Source of the DNA: Owenia fusiformis
Taxonomy: Eukaryota > Annelida > Polychaeta > Sabellida > Oweniidae
NCBI GenBank assembly: GCA_903813345.2
Contig: CAIIXF020000025.1
Location: 126,001 to 186,160, forward strand
Direction of reading: 5' to 3'
Length of the DNA stretch: 60,160 nt
The first letter of the stretch is position 1, and each line of letters starts with the position of its first letter. The notes under the pieces were generated by a model. The model ran no database searches and had not been told where the DNA came from. It saw nothing but the letters and a program-made list of their open reading frames with translations. A program made the position numbers and the translations under genes. Shown here in pieces: positions 33,859 through 45,890 of this stretch.

Positions 33859-35112
33859 GTTATATATATTTTGCAAGTGCATCCAAGAGACCAAGTGGGC
33901 GAGTCAATTATTTTGCAAGGGTGGCATGATACACACATTTCAATTTTGTATATAATGAATTTCCAGTGATTGATTTTAGTACAGTAAAACTGTCATAGTG
34001 AACACCTCTTTAGTGAAGATCTGTGCCCAGTGACATGCCTCTACTCTATTGAACACCTGTGTATAGTGAACATTGATTCCGTCCCAGCCAGTGATTTCAG
34101 TACGGTAAAAATATCCTAATGAACACCTCTTTAGTGAAGATCTGTGCTCAGTGAACACATGCGTCTACTCTATTGAACACCTGTGTATAGTGAACACCAA
34201 TTCCCAGTACAGCAAAACTGTCATAATGAACATCTCTTTAGTGAAATACTGCACCCAGCAAACATATGAGTATACTCTATTGAACACCTGTATGTAAGCG
34301 AACACCAATTCCCAGCCAGTGATTTCAGTAACTTTTAGAGGGGATTGTACCTACAGTAAAACCTGTCTAATCCAAGGGACCAGCTAAGAGCGTTCGAATA
34401 AGGAGGTGTTCACATTTTGAGGTTTTGCATTTGCAAGATTTGGGATTTTGAAGAAAAAGAAACAAATTCTCAATAAATATTATAGTTCTTTTGACTACTT
34501 AGCTTTATGGCATTACAGTGACATGAAAATCTGATTCAAATGAATTTAGTCATCCTAGAAAGCCCCACCATGAGTGAGATCTTTGAAGTTTTTTTTCAAA
34601 TATTTGATCAATTTTGTATGGAACATATGTGATATTTTATGTGTTCAGATTAGATAGGTTAATTTTTCAAACATGACTGTTCACTGTCCAAATTGGGAGG
34701 TGTTCATATTTCAAGTTTTTTTAACATTTGAGTCAGGGAGGAAAAACGGGACCAAAAAATGTTCAAATTGGGAGGTGTTCGGATTAGCCAAGTGTTCAGA
34801 TATACAGGTTTTACTGTACTACAATTGTTTTCAATCTTTTGGAGGAAAGTGTACATCATTCCAGAGAAATGACAGGTGACACACTGTCATGGGAACTGGT
34901 CATACCAGATGTTCCCACGCTTTTTGTCGAGAGGAGGTCATTTCCCAGGATTATAGATGAACCTTTGGCCAATCAATGATATAGTTTACATAAGAGAAGT
35001 ATGACTGTATGAATTCTGGGATATTCCTGTTTTGTTGAGACAGGTGAGACTAAATTAACCCTTTGCAAATTTGATCAAAACTGCCTCCAATCATCCAATA
35101 CTTGGCTCAATT
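33859..35112. repeat. Composite repeat, right arm of inverted pair
   Basis: Reverse complement of 21377-22533. It carries three ~120 bp tandem units (33970-34330) and a pogo-like MITE (34354-34816). Divergence from the left arm is moderate, with frequent small indels, so these are old copies. Confidence 0.85.
34354..34816. mobile_element. Pogo/Tc1-mariner-like MITE, second copy
   Basis: 463 bp, starting cagtaaaacctgtctaatcc and ending in aggttttactg, flanked by TA (34352-34353 and 34817-34818). Reverse orientation relative to the copy at 21671. No ORF of its own. Confidence 0.75.
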
Positions 35113-35344
35113 AAAATAGTTGATTTATATTTGAATTCGATAATAACATTTAAAAATTAAATGTGTAGTAGTAATACTTTAGTACCTCTTATTAATTAAT
35201 GTATAATATTACAACATACATAATGATGTAGGCAATTTGTTTCATAAAAATCTAAAAGTGAAATTCATAATTTTAATTTACCCTCTGGGAGCCCCAAAAT
35301 CAAAAAAAATGCATTTTCTTGGTGATGTATTTTCTAAACTACTG

Positions 35345-35722
35345 AAATTTTCTGCATTCCTCAATTGAGACACATGTTATTTTTCAAACAAGAATCACTC
35401 CTTCCCCACATTGTCTACATCTTCCAGTTTTGCACAAAGAGTGCACTTATGTGCCAAGAAAAGACTTGTGAGAAGAATGTTTTGATAAAGTGTATAAAAA
35501 ACAAGAAAATTCAGTGAAAAATATCAGAAAAATTTCAGAAATTTCTTTCACTGAATTTTCTCATTTTTTATACATTTTACAAAACAAACCTTCTCACAAG
35601 GCTTTTCTAGGCACATAAGTGCACTCTTTGTGCAAACTTGGAAGATGTAGACAATGTGGGGAAGGAGTTATTCTTGTTTGAAAAATAACATGTGACTCAA
35701 TTGAGGAATGCATAAAAAATTT
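35345..35722. repeat. Long foldback, ~175 bp arms
   Basis: The left arm 35345-35519 and right arm 35544-35722 are reverse complements with scattered mismatches (for example gcattcctcaattgag with ctcaattgaggaatgc, and tcagtgaaa with tttcactga) around a ~24 nt loop. Transcription would give a long hairpin RNA. Confidence 0.9.
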
Positions 35723-36189
35723 CCCAACATGCACCCTGTCCTTAATTGATAAACATGGGCCACTCTTTAGGCTATATCATTGGTCAGAATTTGGTCACAT
35801 GACCAGATCTGAGCCAATGAGAAAATAGTCAAATGAAATATGAAACTAAACCGGAAGTGAGTAATCCAGCAGAGTTAGAAAAAGTAAGAAATTCATGAAA
35901 AGTAAAATATGTTTTAAAAGACTAAAATTCTCCCTCTGTACTGTGAAATAACATGATTAAACATCATTAAAGCATCAGGATCAAGTTCAGTAAGTATTAA
36001 AAACAATATTTAAACAAAGGAATGACAGGAGGTCATTACAGTATTAGTTTCTTAGAGGATATTATTGACATTTAAATTGAAAATATTTAATCACAAATTC
36101 TGCTCTCCCAGTCCCCCCCCCCCTTAGGGCCTGCAATATCTACACACTATTGGTTATTTGGTATTGTAGTAGCTTCGTTTTTAAGTAAA

Positions 36190-36389
36190 GCACATGCACC
36201 GGAAGTGTTATTTACTGTAGCGATACCTTCACTTCCTGTAAGCGCTACTTTTACTGTAGTGATACCAGTAGCCCCCAATTTGCTGTGAAAATTGGACCAA
36301 CTTATTTTTCTACATACAAATTATTGGATTTGTACCGTATTCCTGAGTGGAACAAAGAAATTGAAGATCCGATCGAAGATAGTTATAAG
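36190..36389 (+). other. Candidate exon with GC-type donor
   Basis: An open frame of about 66 codons without ATG contains GSVIYCSDTFTSCKRYFYCS, PTYFSTYKLLDLYRIPEWNK and EIEDPIEDSY. It ends at ATAAG|GCAAGTT, a good match to the GC-AG donor consensus. The upstream boundary is unclear (a possible acceptor is tttttaag near 36183). An internal repeat, tttactgtag(c/t)gatacc, encodes YCSDT twice. Family not recognised. Confidence 0.3.
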
Positions 36390-37069
36390 GCAAGTTATTT
36401 AATTATCTGATTATGTGAATTTAATAACTCAGAGAGACATAGAAATCACAGACACGGGAACAAGAGTTCATCCCCCTCCCACTCACTATGGGGAAGTCGT
36501 CCTATCATCGCACGGGTACTCAGGGAAACTACTGACAATTTCAAATATGATAACTTCAACTTACTTTGAGAATATGAGATGAAAGATCAACCTTTCCTCT
36601 AAAATCTAAGTACAGTGCTGATATATTTCATTTCATTTCATTTATTTATTTTCAAACATCTGGTGAAACATACAGATAAGGCGGATGACACCCTAATGGG
36701 CATATTATCCGCACAGAGAAGATGAACATGACAAGCAGTGTTGTGTAAATTATGTATCTCCAGCCTCGCACTCCCCACCCCCATCCCCCACCCGTCAGCA
36801 TGGTCTTAATAATATGGAAAGTAAACTGGGTTGCCAGTTACAGTCTCTGAGCAGTATATTCGTATAAGGTTAAGTGCTTTGAAAAATGATAGGCGATGAT
36901 ATATGATGATATATAATAATTAAGGGTGCGTTTTCAAACTAAACAGAGTGCTCCTATCAAAATGAATTTGCCTACATACCCCTAAGACTCTTATCTGATA
37001 GATAGAATGCACAAATAAAACAAAAGTTTTGCTATTATAGGTAAAAAGTTCTCTTGAAATTTCGGAGTG

Positions 37070-37212
37070 CTTTTACCTGTTAATTCTGTCCATGGTCCGC
37101 CATTTTTGCGGAAGTTACACTGAAACGCAAACTCGATGAAACGAAAGGAAATCACTAGAAAAAACATGGCACACATTGTGCGCATGTGCAGCAAAGTTTA
37201 GACCAATCAGAT
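37070..37212 (-). promoter_or_regulatory. Candidate TATA-less promoter and first exon
   Basis: Read on the minus strand: an inverted CCAAT box (ctgattggtc, about 37210), a tgcgcatgtgca NRF-1-like site (about 37190), then aaaatggcggac (YY1-like, about 37110) containing two ATGs. The second ATG gives MDRINR before CAG|gtaaaa, a splice-donor match at about 37077. The order CCAAT, NRF-1, YY1/ATG, donor fits a housekeeping-type start. No downstream exon was identified. Confidence 0.35.
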
Positions 37213-37548
37213 TATTTGATTATTTTGCGCACATGAATTATTTGATTCTGAGCACTTACAAGCTTACCACAATAAACAAACCTGGCAGAGACTACCCTTA
37301 GCCTGCTCCATTTTGGCGAAATTTCAGCTCAAACTCGTGACAAATGCATTATACATACGCTGGTGTGAAGCCTTGGAGACACTCATTTTGGTAAATATGA
37401 TTTATTGGGTATACTTTTCTTCAGTTTGTGGGAGTTTGGAACATTAAATGTTAAAATTCAAGAAAATATATATACCAGCACTGTAGTGTTTGACATTTCT
37501 CAATCTCCCAACTCTAACACTTTAAGACCCCTTAGACTCGCATGTGCG

Positions 37549-37964
37549 GTGGTCCTAATTATCGCACAGTTATGTTTCAGATGTCATTTCACGATACTGT
37601 ATACATTTCTCTGTTTATAACAGATACATACATATGCTGTAATCATTTTTCTATCAGTTTTAGTGTAAAATATCAACAAAATATACATTATACACTTACT
37701 TCTCTGTCTTTATTTGGAGGGGGTCAAAATTTGTCAGACGAATTTCACTTCTTGCGCAATTTCATTTATGACAATGGCGGAAGTAAGCTTAAACAATTCT
37801 TAAAAAATGAAGAGATATTTCTAAATATATGAATAAATCATGAAGATTGGGAGTAATGGTGTTGAACTGTTTTTCGTAACACTGGCTTAAAAGATGGTGG
37901 GTGCATATTTTAGCTATTTAGGACAATCGTGCGATAATTAGGACCGTGCGATAATTAGGACCAC
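37549..37964. repeat. ~416 bp segment bounded by 19 bp inverted repeats
   Basis: The left end gtggtcctaattatcgcac (37549-37567) is the exact reverse complement of 37946-37964. The right end carries an extra adjacent copy of 17 bp (37929-37945). It may be a small MITE; no target duplication was recognised. Confidence 0.7.
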
Positions 37965-37969
37965 TTCCC

Positions 37970-39650
37970 CTTTTAGGTAGAAAAAAGACAGTATTTTTTT
38001 ACATTAGCTATACAGTGACTGGGGGGGTTTTAAATCTTCCCGTGCCTGTGAAGGAAATTCACTTACAGCAACATCGAACATGATGAAAAATTTAAATGGC
38101 CATGTTTTTCTTGTTCGTAATATAGGCAGACTTATAGGTGCTCTGTGTGTTGTATTTACAATGTCTATCTTGTTTCGTGGAATGTTATTAAGACTTTTTT
38201 GAACAAGATGTACAGAAAACTTACATTATGATATTTTTCACATGCTGTCCGATGGTCGAAATATCCTTTTATTTTCTGATTCGGCCGTATTCCTGAGTTT
38301 TTCAGCCATATATAATAAATTTGGTCTATGACTTATCTACTTATCAGAGAGCTGAGCAGAATTTTGTCAAATTACATTTTCTTCTGATTAATCTTCTAAA
38401 TTTCAAAATGGTGGATGATTCGAAAAAATCTCATGACATGACAAGTCATTATATTTTGTAAACTTGACCATCATACTTGAGATTGTCAATTACATTTATT
38501 ACATTATGTGAAATTACATATGTTTAGATTAGTTTGTAAACTGGCTTATCACATTTGAATCTGTTTATTTATGATTTTATTTTGGATATTTATCACCCCT
38601 TCAAGAATTAAACTATAGTTCATTCATGGATTTCATGGAATTCTGAAAGATTCTTGGAACTCTGACGTCACTTGAACAGAGGGTGAGAAGAAACTTTTCT
38701 CAAGAAAATGGCCGAGTTTTTTACTGTATTTGGATCCAATTTCGAGAATCTGCCTACTGACTAGGCGAATATGCACACATTTGACTTAAAAAAATAAGTC
38801 ATGTAATAATGAGTAAGTAGACCAAATGATTTGATTTGAACTTTTTCTAAAAATTGATTTTTTGACTGTCAGACAGCATGTGAAAAATATTTCAACAGTT
38901 TGATCATAAAATGAGTTTTCATCGATTGGTCACCTACAGAATGGCTATAGAAAAATGCTCCAAAAACAATTTTTACACTCATACAACAATTGTAAATGTA
39001 AAGATTATTCCATTATATTTCACTAATTAATTAAATACGCATCTGTATCTTCTCAGTATTTATTAACACTTAAAGATGATGGCTACGCCTGTAACATAGA
39101 AATAAGAATAAGAGTACATGTATAATATCTAGTTATCTCCCCTCCCCCGGGGTAAGTTTTAAGGGTACGCAAAAACTGTATAAATTAATTATAACTTAAT
39201 TTCTACTATCTATGATGCACAATATGCAGTGTCAATTAATGTACACACATTATAGTGTCAATGTCAATAGTCCAAATGTCAATGCCACTAGGTCATGGCT
39301 GTCCCTCAGGGAGTGACTTCTTTGTCCCAGGCTTGTTGTGTGGTATCGTTTAATCCTCTGACATTCAGAGTAAGGCATCTGTAAGATATTAACATAATGA
39401 TTCATTTAAAGTGATAAAACTTATATACACTCTTTATAACCATCTTGCTTAATTACTTTATATATATATTCTTATATTCCCTTTCATATTCAAATATTTA
39501 AAACATACATTGCATGAGATCATATATATATACGTATACATCTATATCTGACCAATCGTAATTTATATTTCACTGCATGTTGTCCTATTTACATATGTAC
39601 AAGTCTATTTTATATCACTCTATGTATTATGATATATTTATGGATGTAAT
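37970..39650. other. AT-rich, no recognisable gene
   Basis: No domain-like frames. It contains (at)n-rich stretches near 39470-39550 and a ccccg-rich patch near 39140. Confidence 0.4.
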
Positions 39651-39651
39651 T

Positions 39652-40545
39652 CTACTCTCTGACTGTGAATTTTCCTGACTTTGGATTCTTCTCAGAGGAA
39701 TTGGGTGTATTTCCTGAAGAACCTCGATCCTTTCTTTTAGATACTGGAGTCTTGGTTATGTTTGTAGTTTCCATCTTTGATCTTAAGTAGTGGGCCAATT
39801 TTCTGTATCCTTTGTTCGATAGATGTATTCCTTTAGGGTCAGACATGGTATATCACTTTGAGCAGTGAGTCCACTTTTGCACAATAATAGATCAAAAGTG
39901 TCTGTAAAGGTTGTATATTCCAGTCTGTCGCACATACACTTCAAAAGTTTGTTCATTTTTCTGACCTTGCTGTTCAATCCTTCTTGTTTGTAGGGATGGA
40001 TTGGAGATATGCTACACACATAAATCTTAGCATTAGGCATATCTTGGTTAATGTCTTTCACCAAATTGTCATATTTTACTGCAGTGTCTTCCGGACTGTC
40101 ATTGTAATAACAGATGTTATTAACACCTGCATGGATTCCAATATTCTTTATGTTTTCCCTATCAATAGGCCGACTATATAATAGTTCTTTCATCTCCTCC
40201 ACTCTTTTTCCACTTTTGGCTCGGACATCTATTCTTGCATCTTTAAGCTCTCCTGACATAGCATTAACCATTGAAGCACCTACTATAATTGTATCATAAT
40301 TGGTATCTTCACTAGTGATGTCATTTTCTTTTTCTTTATCATTAATTGCTGCTTGGTCAGATTTCACTTCCTCATTGGTACTTGCACTTTTCTGCGAATC
40401 AGTTGTCATGTCATCAAATTTTATATGGGTCACATTGCTCTGTGTTTTAGGGGGAATACTTTTCTGGGGTAGATTTGATGAAGTTCCTCACGCATTCATG
40501 CTGGAAGCGCTGAAATACTTCTTTTTCGATCAAGACTTGTAAATT
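39652..40545 (-). pseudogene. SGNH-hydrolase-like protein, frameshifted
   Basis: The minus strand starts near 40545 with MNNLQVLIEKEVFQRFQHE, changes frame near 40440, then runs to 39783: a Ser/Lys/Glu-rich linker, DTIIVGASMVNAM (nucleophile block, GxS), IGIHAGVNNICYYND (Asn block), IYVCSISPIH, and, after a frame change near 39850, SDPKGIHLSNKGY (Asp-x-x-His block) and a basic tail. All SGNH blocks are present but need two frame changes. Such domains occur in retroelement-encoded proteins as well as esterases; no RT was found downstream on this strand, so the origin is open. It differs clearly from the 3.0-3.5 kb copy. Confidence 0.6.
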
Positions 40546-41588
40546 GTTCATCGAGTGAATGTTTTTTGACCCGTTTCCAATATGGCAGTTTGCTAGGAGT
40601 GCTTACGCAATGAACGGAATGAATTTTGAGAATGAGTTCGTTTCAGACAACCTCCGGAGATTTATGAAAATCTCCGAGCAGAAAACGCCATATTGGGATT
40701 TGGCAGAAAAAACATTCACTCGACTAACAATTACATTTTTGAATTTACTGTGACATAAATAGGTTATTAATATCTACTTGCATCTGGGTTATTCCAAAAA
40801 ATCAGATTTATGAATTAAATCGGATTGGGTTTTAAGTTGTTGAACTACTAAATCCGGGATTGGGTTTTGAGTTATTGAACTACTGTTGTTCTACCTAATT
40901 TAGTGAATTTTTCAAAATCTGAAAGTTGGCGGAGATTTAATTGGCGAATTTAACAGGTCCATTCCCTTCTGACCCAACTCACAATCGACATATTTCACGT
41001 CTTAATTGATTTTAAGTGCTTGAAAGTTTTTAAAATTTGCAGAATTACTTAGTGCGCATGCGCAGATACTAGATATGGTACAATAGACAAAAGATTAACC
41101 TTGCCCAAGTCGGTCTCTTTTACTTATCTTGATTTCTGTTATGACCGCCTTGTACCGAAGAGAAAGCCACATGCTTTACCAACCCAATGTTTATGTCAGT
41201 AAACTGCAGCGTTAGCTCATTATAATGCACAGTCAAAAACAAGTACACTTTTCACCGGGACTTTTCACGGACAAATCTTGCACGAATTCATCATGAAAAT
41301 ACGAATATTTTATCAGATAAATATCAATCAGAGTTTAGTGGATGCTGGAGCATCGATTGGATAACCAGAGGTGAAAAAATTCCAACAATAAACGTTGAAA
41401 CAATCACTTAATTCAAATGTAGGCTGATTGATACATGGCCCACTACATGGATTAGGTCTTCATGCATTTTCATCGCGAAATCAGTTTTAAATCAACATTG
41501 AATCGCATAATTAATTTATATTAATGACTCTTACATTCCAATGTACATTTAGTTACACAATAAATTGTAACTCTAAAGAAACACTCAA
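40546..41588. other. Intergenic with an NRF-1-like palindrome
   Basis: Contains gtgcgcatgcgca (41052-41064), a near-perfect NRF-1 site, and two aaatcc/gggttttgagtt near-repeats at 40800-40880. No gene was identified. Confidence 0.4.
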
Positions 41589-41714
41589 TCAGATCATTGA
41601 AGTCGTAGACGGGATGTTTGCTTTGTTGGCTGCCAAATTAAGTAGAATAACAGTACTTTGATTTTTTAGTCCATGAACATGTTGAATTAACAAAATTGTC
41701 TTTCTGTCTTTTAG

Positions 41715-41796
41715 TTTTCCTGAGTAGATCACTGACTGAGGAGCGGATACCTGGGCTCGGGCAGTGTTGAAACCAGAAAAGAAAATCTCCATCAAG
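41715..41796 (+). other. Candidate internal exon (noncoding or terminal)
   Basis: The acceptor-like tttctgtcttttag and the donor CAAG|gtaatt bracket 82 bases of higher GC content. None of the three frames is open throughout (the best stops after FLSRSLTEERIPGLGQC), so if real it would be UTR or lncRNA sequence. Confidence 0.25.
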
Positions 41797-42296
41797 GTAA
41801 TTTTTATTTTTAAATGGTATCTGGGTTCTGGGGCCTTACACATGTTCAGAATTTCTGTGTTTTTTTAAAGTAACCTCAAAGTCAGTGAATTCTCTCTATG
41901 TTCATATTTACCATAGGATGGGCCATAGGACATGTATGATTAATGCAGCAAGGTTATAAAGTTTGGCCAATGGAAGTCTGTTCCCTTACAAAAATCCTAT
42001 TCAATATCTTTGAATAGTTTGCAAAAGTGTTTACTTAAGTACTACTACATCAATAAATAATTTACAAGGTAAATTAGATTTATAAAGCGACATGTTTAAA
42101 GATCTGATTCTTACTAATGTGATTGTGCGCATGTGTACAAATCAATGAAGCATAATACATGTACACATAGTCAGATTGTAGAAACCAACAACTGATTTGG
42201 TTCTGGTTCAGGCTGTGGTAAAAATAAGTAAAGGGGCATGTTTGTTATTGCAAACAATTTTGCAATAACAATGTTTATATCTTGGATTATTATTAT

Positions 42297-42590
42297 ATTG
42301 CAAATCTCGAGGTAGAATATTGCAAATCACAATGTAGAATATTGCAAATCACAATGTAGAATATTGCAAATCACAATGTAGAACATTGCAAATCACAATG
42401 TAGAACATTGCAAATCACAATAAAAATATTGCAAAGCACAATGTAGAACATTGCAAATCCCAATATAGAATATTGCAAATAACAATGCAGAGTATTGCAA
42501 ATCCCAATGTAGAGCATTGCCAATCACAATGCAGAATATCGCAAATCACAATGAAGAACATTGCCAATCACAATATAGAAAAATGCAAAA
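42297..42590. repeat. 22 bp tandem repeat, about 13 units
   Basis: Core ttgcaaatcacaatgtag with variants; the spacing is regular at 22 bp. No coding. Confidence 0.9.
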
Positions 42591-42599
42591 TCCTTAGTT

Positions 42600-43530
42600 T
42601 TTAAATCACATAAATCCAAAATCTTATTCGCAAAATTTTGAAAAAATGCAAATTTCTAAGGGCACAGTTCTACATTTGATTGTTTGGAACTAAAATCTTG
42701 TCTGTCAAGGCTTAAGTTTCAAGGCTGCTATTTTGTTCACTATGTATCTTGTTTTTAATTCCACTCTACTTATTTTTCTAGCCCATCTTAAAAAAAGTTA
42801 GCAGTTGGACTTAGTGGTAAGTGTAGCAGTCTATTGATACTATAGCAAGACTTTACTAACGGATAGTTCTGGAACTGGATAATAAGCGGTTAGTATAAAA
42901 GCTGTTAGCAGAAGTGGAAACAACAATCCAGTAGTGGTTATTCACAGGGAGTGGTATGTATAATTTTGTTCCTGGCAGAGAGTCCATCCAAATTCAACTT
43001 AGAGCACCATCTATCCTCTACACTTGTAAATAAGCTATGATAAAATCATTGTGTTTTCTTTTGTTAATTATTTGGTTTGTATTATGAACCTGCCCAAATA
43101 AATCATCACATTTCTCTTCTCATGTGCTTGTAGTTTTTAATAGGGGTTAATGTTCAATTTACCAAATTCATCATATCTCATTTGTGGAGGATAGATATGC
43201 TTACACAGCATACACAATACACCTTATAAATATAGATTTTGATTTTTCCTTAACTTAATTGTTTAGAACAGCTCATGTATTAGTTAGAAAGAGTTGACAG
43301 ATAAATATAAGATGGGATAATTTAATATATGTTGAAATATGCAGTAACAATTAAAATGTATTTCTAAGTATCCGAAAGAAATAATGTAAATTATGTAAGG
43401 GCCTTAGTTTAAGGATGAGATGCATACAAAAATTTTGGAATTTTTCTGAACTTATTTGGAATTTAGAACTTCGACATGAGTTGGAAGAATTTAAATATTT
43501 AAGCAGTTTTTGACTTTAAGATTTATCATT
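42600..43530. other. AT-rich, no recognisable gene
   Basis: Nothing domain-like or strongly repetitive was seen. Confidence 0.4.
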
Positions 43531-43534
43531 TAAT

Positions 43535-44570
43535 AGATGTTACAAATCTTTTGGAAGAGAAATTACAATCTTGTGTAATGAGAAATGCAAATATTTGATA
43601 AAGTGCACAAGGGGAACATTTCAAAAACACAAATATTTGATAAGAACCATAAGTGGCAAACTTTCAAAGCACTCAATCAATATTAAAAGGCATAAGGGCT
43701 AAATTGGAAAGCACAAAATCAATATTAAAAAGCGTGAGGGCAAAATTAGAAAGCACAAAATCAGAATTTAAGGGATTAAGGGCAAAATTTGATAAGATGT
43801 TACAAATCTTTTGGAAGAGAAATTACAATCTTGTGTAATGATAAATGCAAATATTTGATAGAGTGCACAAGGGGAACATTTCAAAAACACAAATATTTGA
43901 TTAGAACCATAAGTGGCAAACTTTCAAAGCACTCAATCAATATTAAAAGGCATGAGGGCAAAATTGGATAGCACAAAATCAATATGTAAGGGCACAAGGG
44001 CAAACTTGGAAAGCACAAAATCAATATTCAAAGGCACAAGGGCAAATTTGGAAAGCACAAAATCAATATTTAAGGGCACAAGGGCAAACTTGGAAAGCAC
44101 AAAATCAGTATTCAAAGGCACAAAGGCAAATTTAGAAAGCACAAAATCAATATTCAAGGGCAAAATTGGAAAGCACAAAATCAATATTCAAAGGCACAAG
44201 GGCAAATTTAGAAAACACAAAATCAATATTCAAGGGCAAAATTGGAAAGCACAAAATCAATATTCAAAGGCACAAGGGCAAATTTAGAAAACACAAAATC
44301 AATATTCAAGGGCAAAATTGGAAAGCACAAAATCAATATTCAAAGGCACAAGGGCAAATTTAGAAAACACAAAATCAATATTCAAGGGCAAAATTGGAAA
44401 GCACAAAATCAATATTCAAGGGCACAAGGTCAAAATTGGAAAGCTCAGAATCAATTTTCAGAAGCCAAAGAGCAAAATTGGAAAGCACAAAATCAATAAT
44501 TAAAGGCACAAGGGTGAACTTAGAAAGCTCAAAATCAATATTCAAAGGCACAAGGGCATCATTTTAAAAG
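43535..44570. repeat. Minisatellite with 34/42 bp units and 76 bp higher-order period
   Basis: Units contain ggaaagcacaaaatcaatat. A 42 bp form dominates at 43970-44160 and then alternates with a 34 bp form to give a 76 bp period (44160-44400). A longer ~250 bp unit (43540-43690 and 43797-43940) precedes it. Lys/Ser-rich frames inside are broken by the 34 bp units and so are not genes. Confidence 0.9.
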
Positions 44571-44751
44571 ACAGATATTTAAATAGTCTTAAGCTGCAGT
44601 ATTTGAATGCAAAAAAAAATTTAAAAGGTGCAAAGGCAACATTTGAAAATATCCCCTACAATTTATGAGTTTGAAAATGAGTGCTAAAGCTAATTTCACT
44701 TAAAACATCTAGTAAACTTGTTTGCATCTCATCCTTTTTGTTTTTTGATAT

Positions 44752-45870
44752 TGTGACAGGATGTTTTAGATTTTCAAACCCTACTGTGGAGAGTTATATT
44801 TTTATGTATTTCAATTATATTTTCAAACCCTGCTAGGAGAATAGCTTTGATTTACACACAGTGTGCACATGCAAGGGGATTAACCTTGATTGCATTTACT
44901 TTCCAAATCACCAGTGCTAGCCTTGATTTTGAACTGTAAAGACATGGTAAGAAATTTTCATATATTTTTGTCACTTTTTTACCCTTTAGAATATGCCAAC
45001 ATTATGCCAATTGTATTCATTTTATTCTCCATAACTTTAGCTCCAATTTGATGTAAATATTATTTTGTATTTCAAATACTTTTGAGTAATTTCTTTGTAA
45101 AACTTGAACAATGTGTTGGAACATTTGTCCATAAGGTGATGTTCATTTCATGCACCTGTGCGTTATTCATTTACAATTAAAACCACCATTTATGTCATTT
45201 CATATGACTTATCTTGGTACACACGTTTTACAGGAGACACTGTGTGCGTACTAAAGATGTATGGCTAGCACTCAGAGACTGTATAGCTTATTTTATAAGG
45301 TACATTCCACATTTTATTTTATATTGCTCAATTGTAAACCTTCATGGTACATTTTGCATAAAGTAACTGAATTATATTTATATTTGGTAATTTCAATAGA
45401 GAAATGTATGTAGTGCGTCAAGCACAGTATAAGGGTTTTCTTGGGAACAGAATAAGGGCCCTTTAAGTCCCATAGCCCTTAGTACTAAGAAGTTTATCAT
45501 AAAACTGTATGTTTCATTATTGTATTTTACCTGCTTTACAAACAGCTATTTGTACATTACTTTTATTTGCAGCTCTGGGGTACAAACTAGGTGCACAGCC
45601 TTAAGCATTTGTGGTTTTGGTCTTAAGTGAGTTAGTGATTTAGGTAGCTTGAGTACAAGATCAGTTAGTGATTTAGGTAGCTTGAGTACAAGATCAGTTA
45701 GTGATTTAGGTAGCTTGAGTATTAAGATCAGTTGAGAGATTTAGCTCATTTGTATAACATTTTGATCATTTGATTGATTATAGGGTTGAATACATTTTAA
45801 ATACATTTTATATTCTTATTCTGTTAATTCGATTTGTAATGTAACCCACGTCCACTCCCCCATGGTTACA
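44752..45870 (+). repeat. 5' LTR
   Basis: 1,119 bp, starting tgtgacagg and ending ggttaca. It contains a 33 bp triplicate (45631-45729, units starting gttagtgatttaggtagctt). Matches 52525-53643 with no difference noticed. Confidence 0.97.
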
Positions 45871-45872
45871 TT

Positions 45873-45890
45873 TGGTACTGCGGGTGTTAC
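45873..45890 (+). promoter_or_regulatory. Probable primer-binding site
   Basis: Two bases after the LTR, tggtactgcgggtgttac begins with TGG, complementary to a tRNA 3' CCA. The tRNA would have discriminator A and 3' acceptor strand CCGCAGT; I cannot name it with certainty. Confidence 0.6.

Larger units (their letters stand above)
33253..35351. repeat. Inverted repeat pair bounding the 33-35 kb composite
   Basis: The left arm 33253-33317 (tagtttagaaaatacaacac, then gggctcccagaggg) is the reverse complement of 35279-35351. A further short match (ggtgcatgatgggaaatt at 33241, aatttcccaacatgcacc at about 35719-35742) lies outside. These enclose the CCATTTT palindromes and the right composite repeat. 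Confidence 0.7.

Noticed and set aside
42297-42590. CRISPR-like regular array
   Set aside because: The 22 bp units are contiguous without spacers and the host is clearly an animal.
43653-44503. Lys/Ser-rich repeat protein (KSIFKGTRANLEST-like)
   Set aside because: The 34 bp units break the frame, and the frames overlap and restart every 76 bp, so this is a minisatellite.
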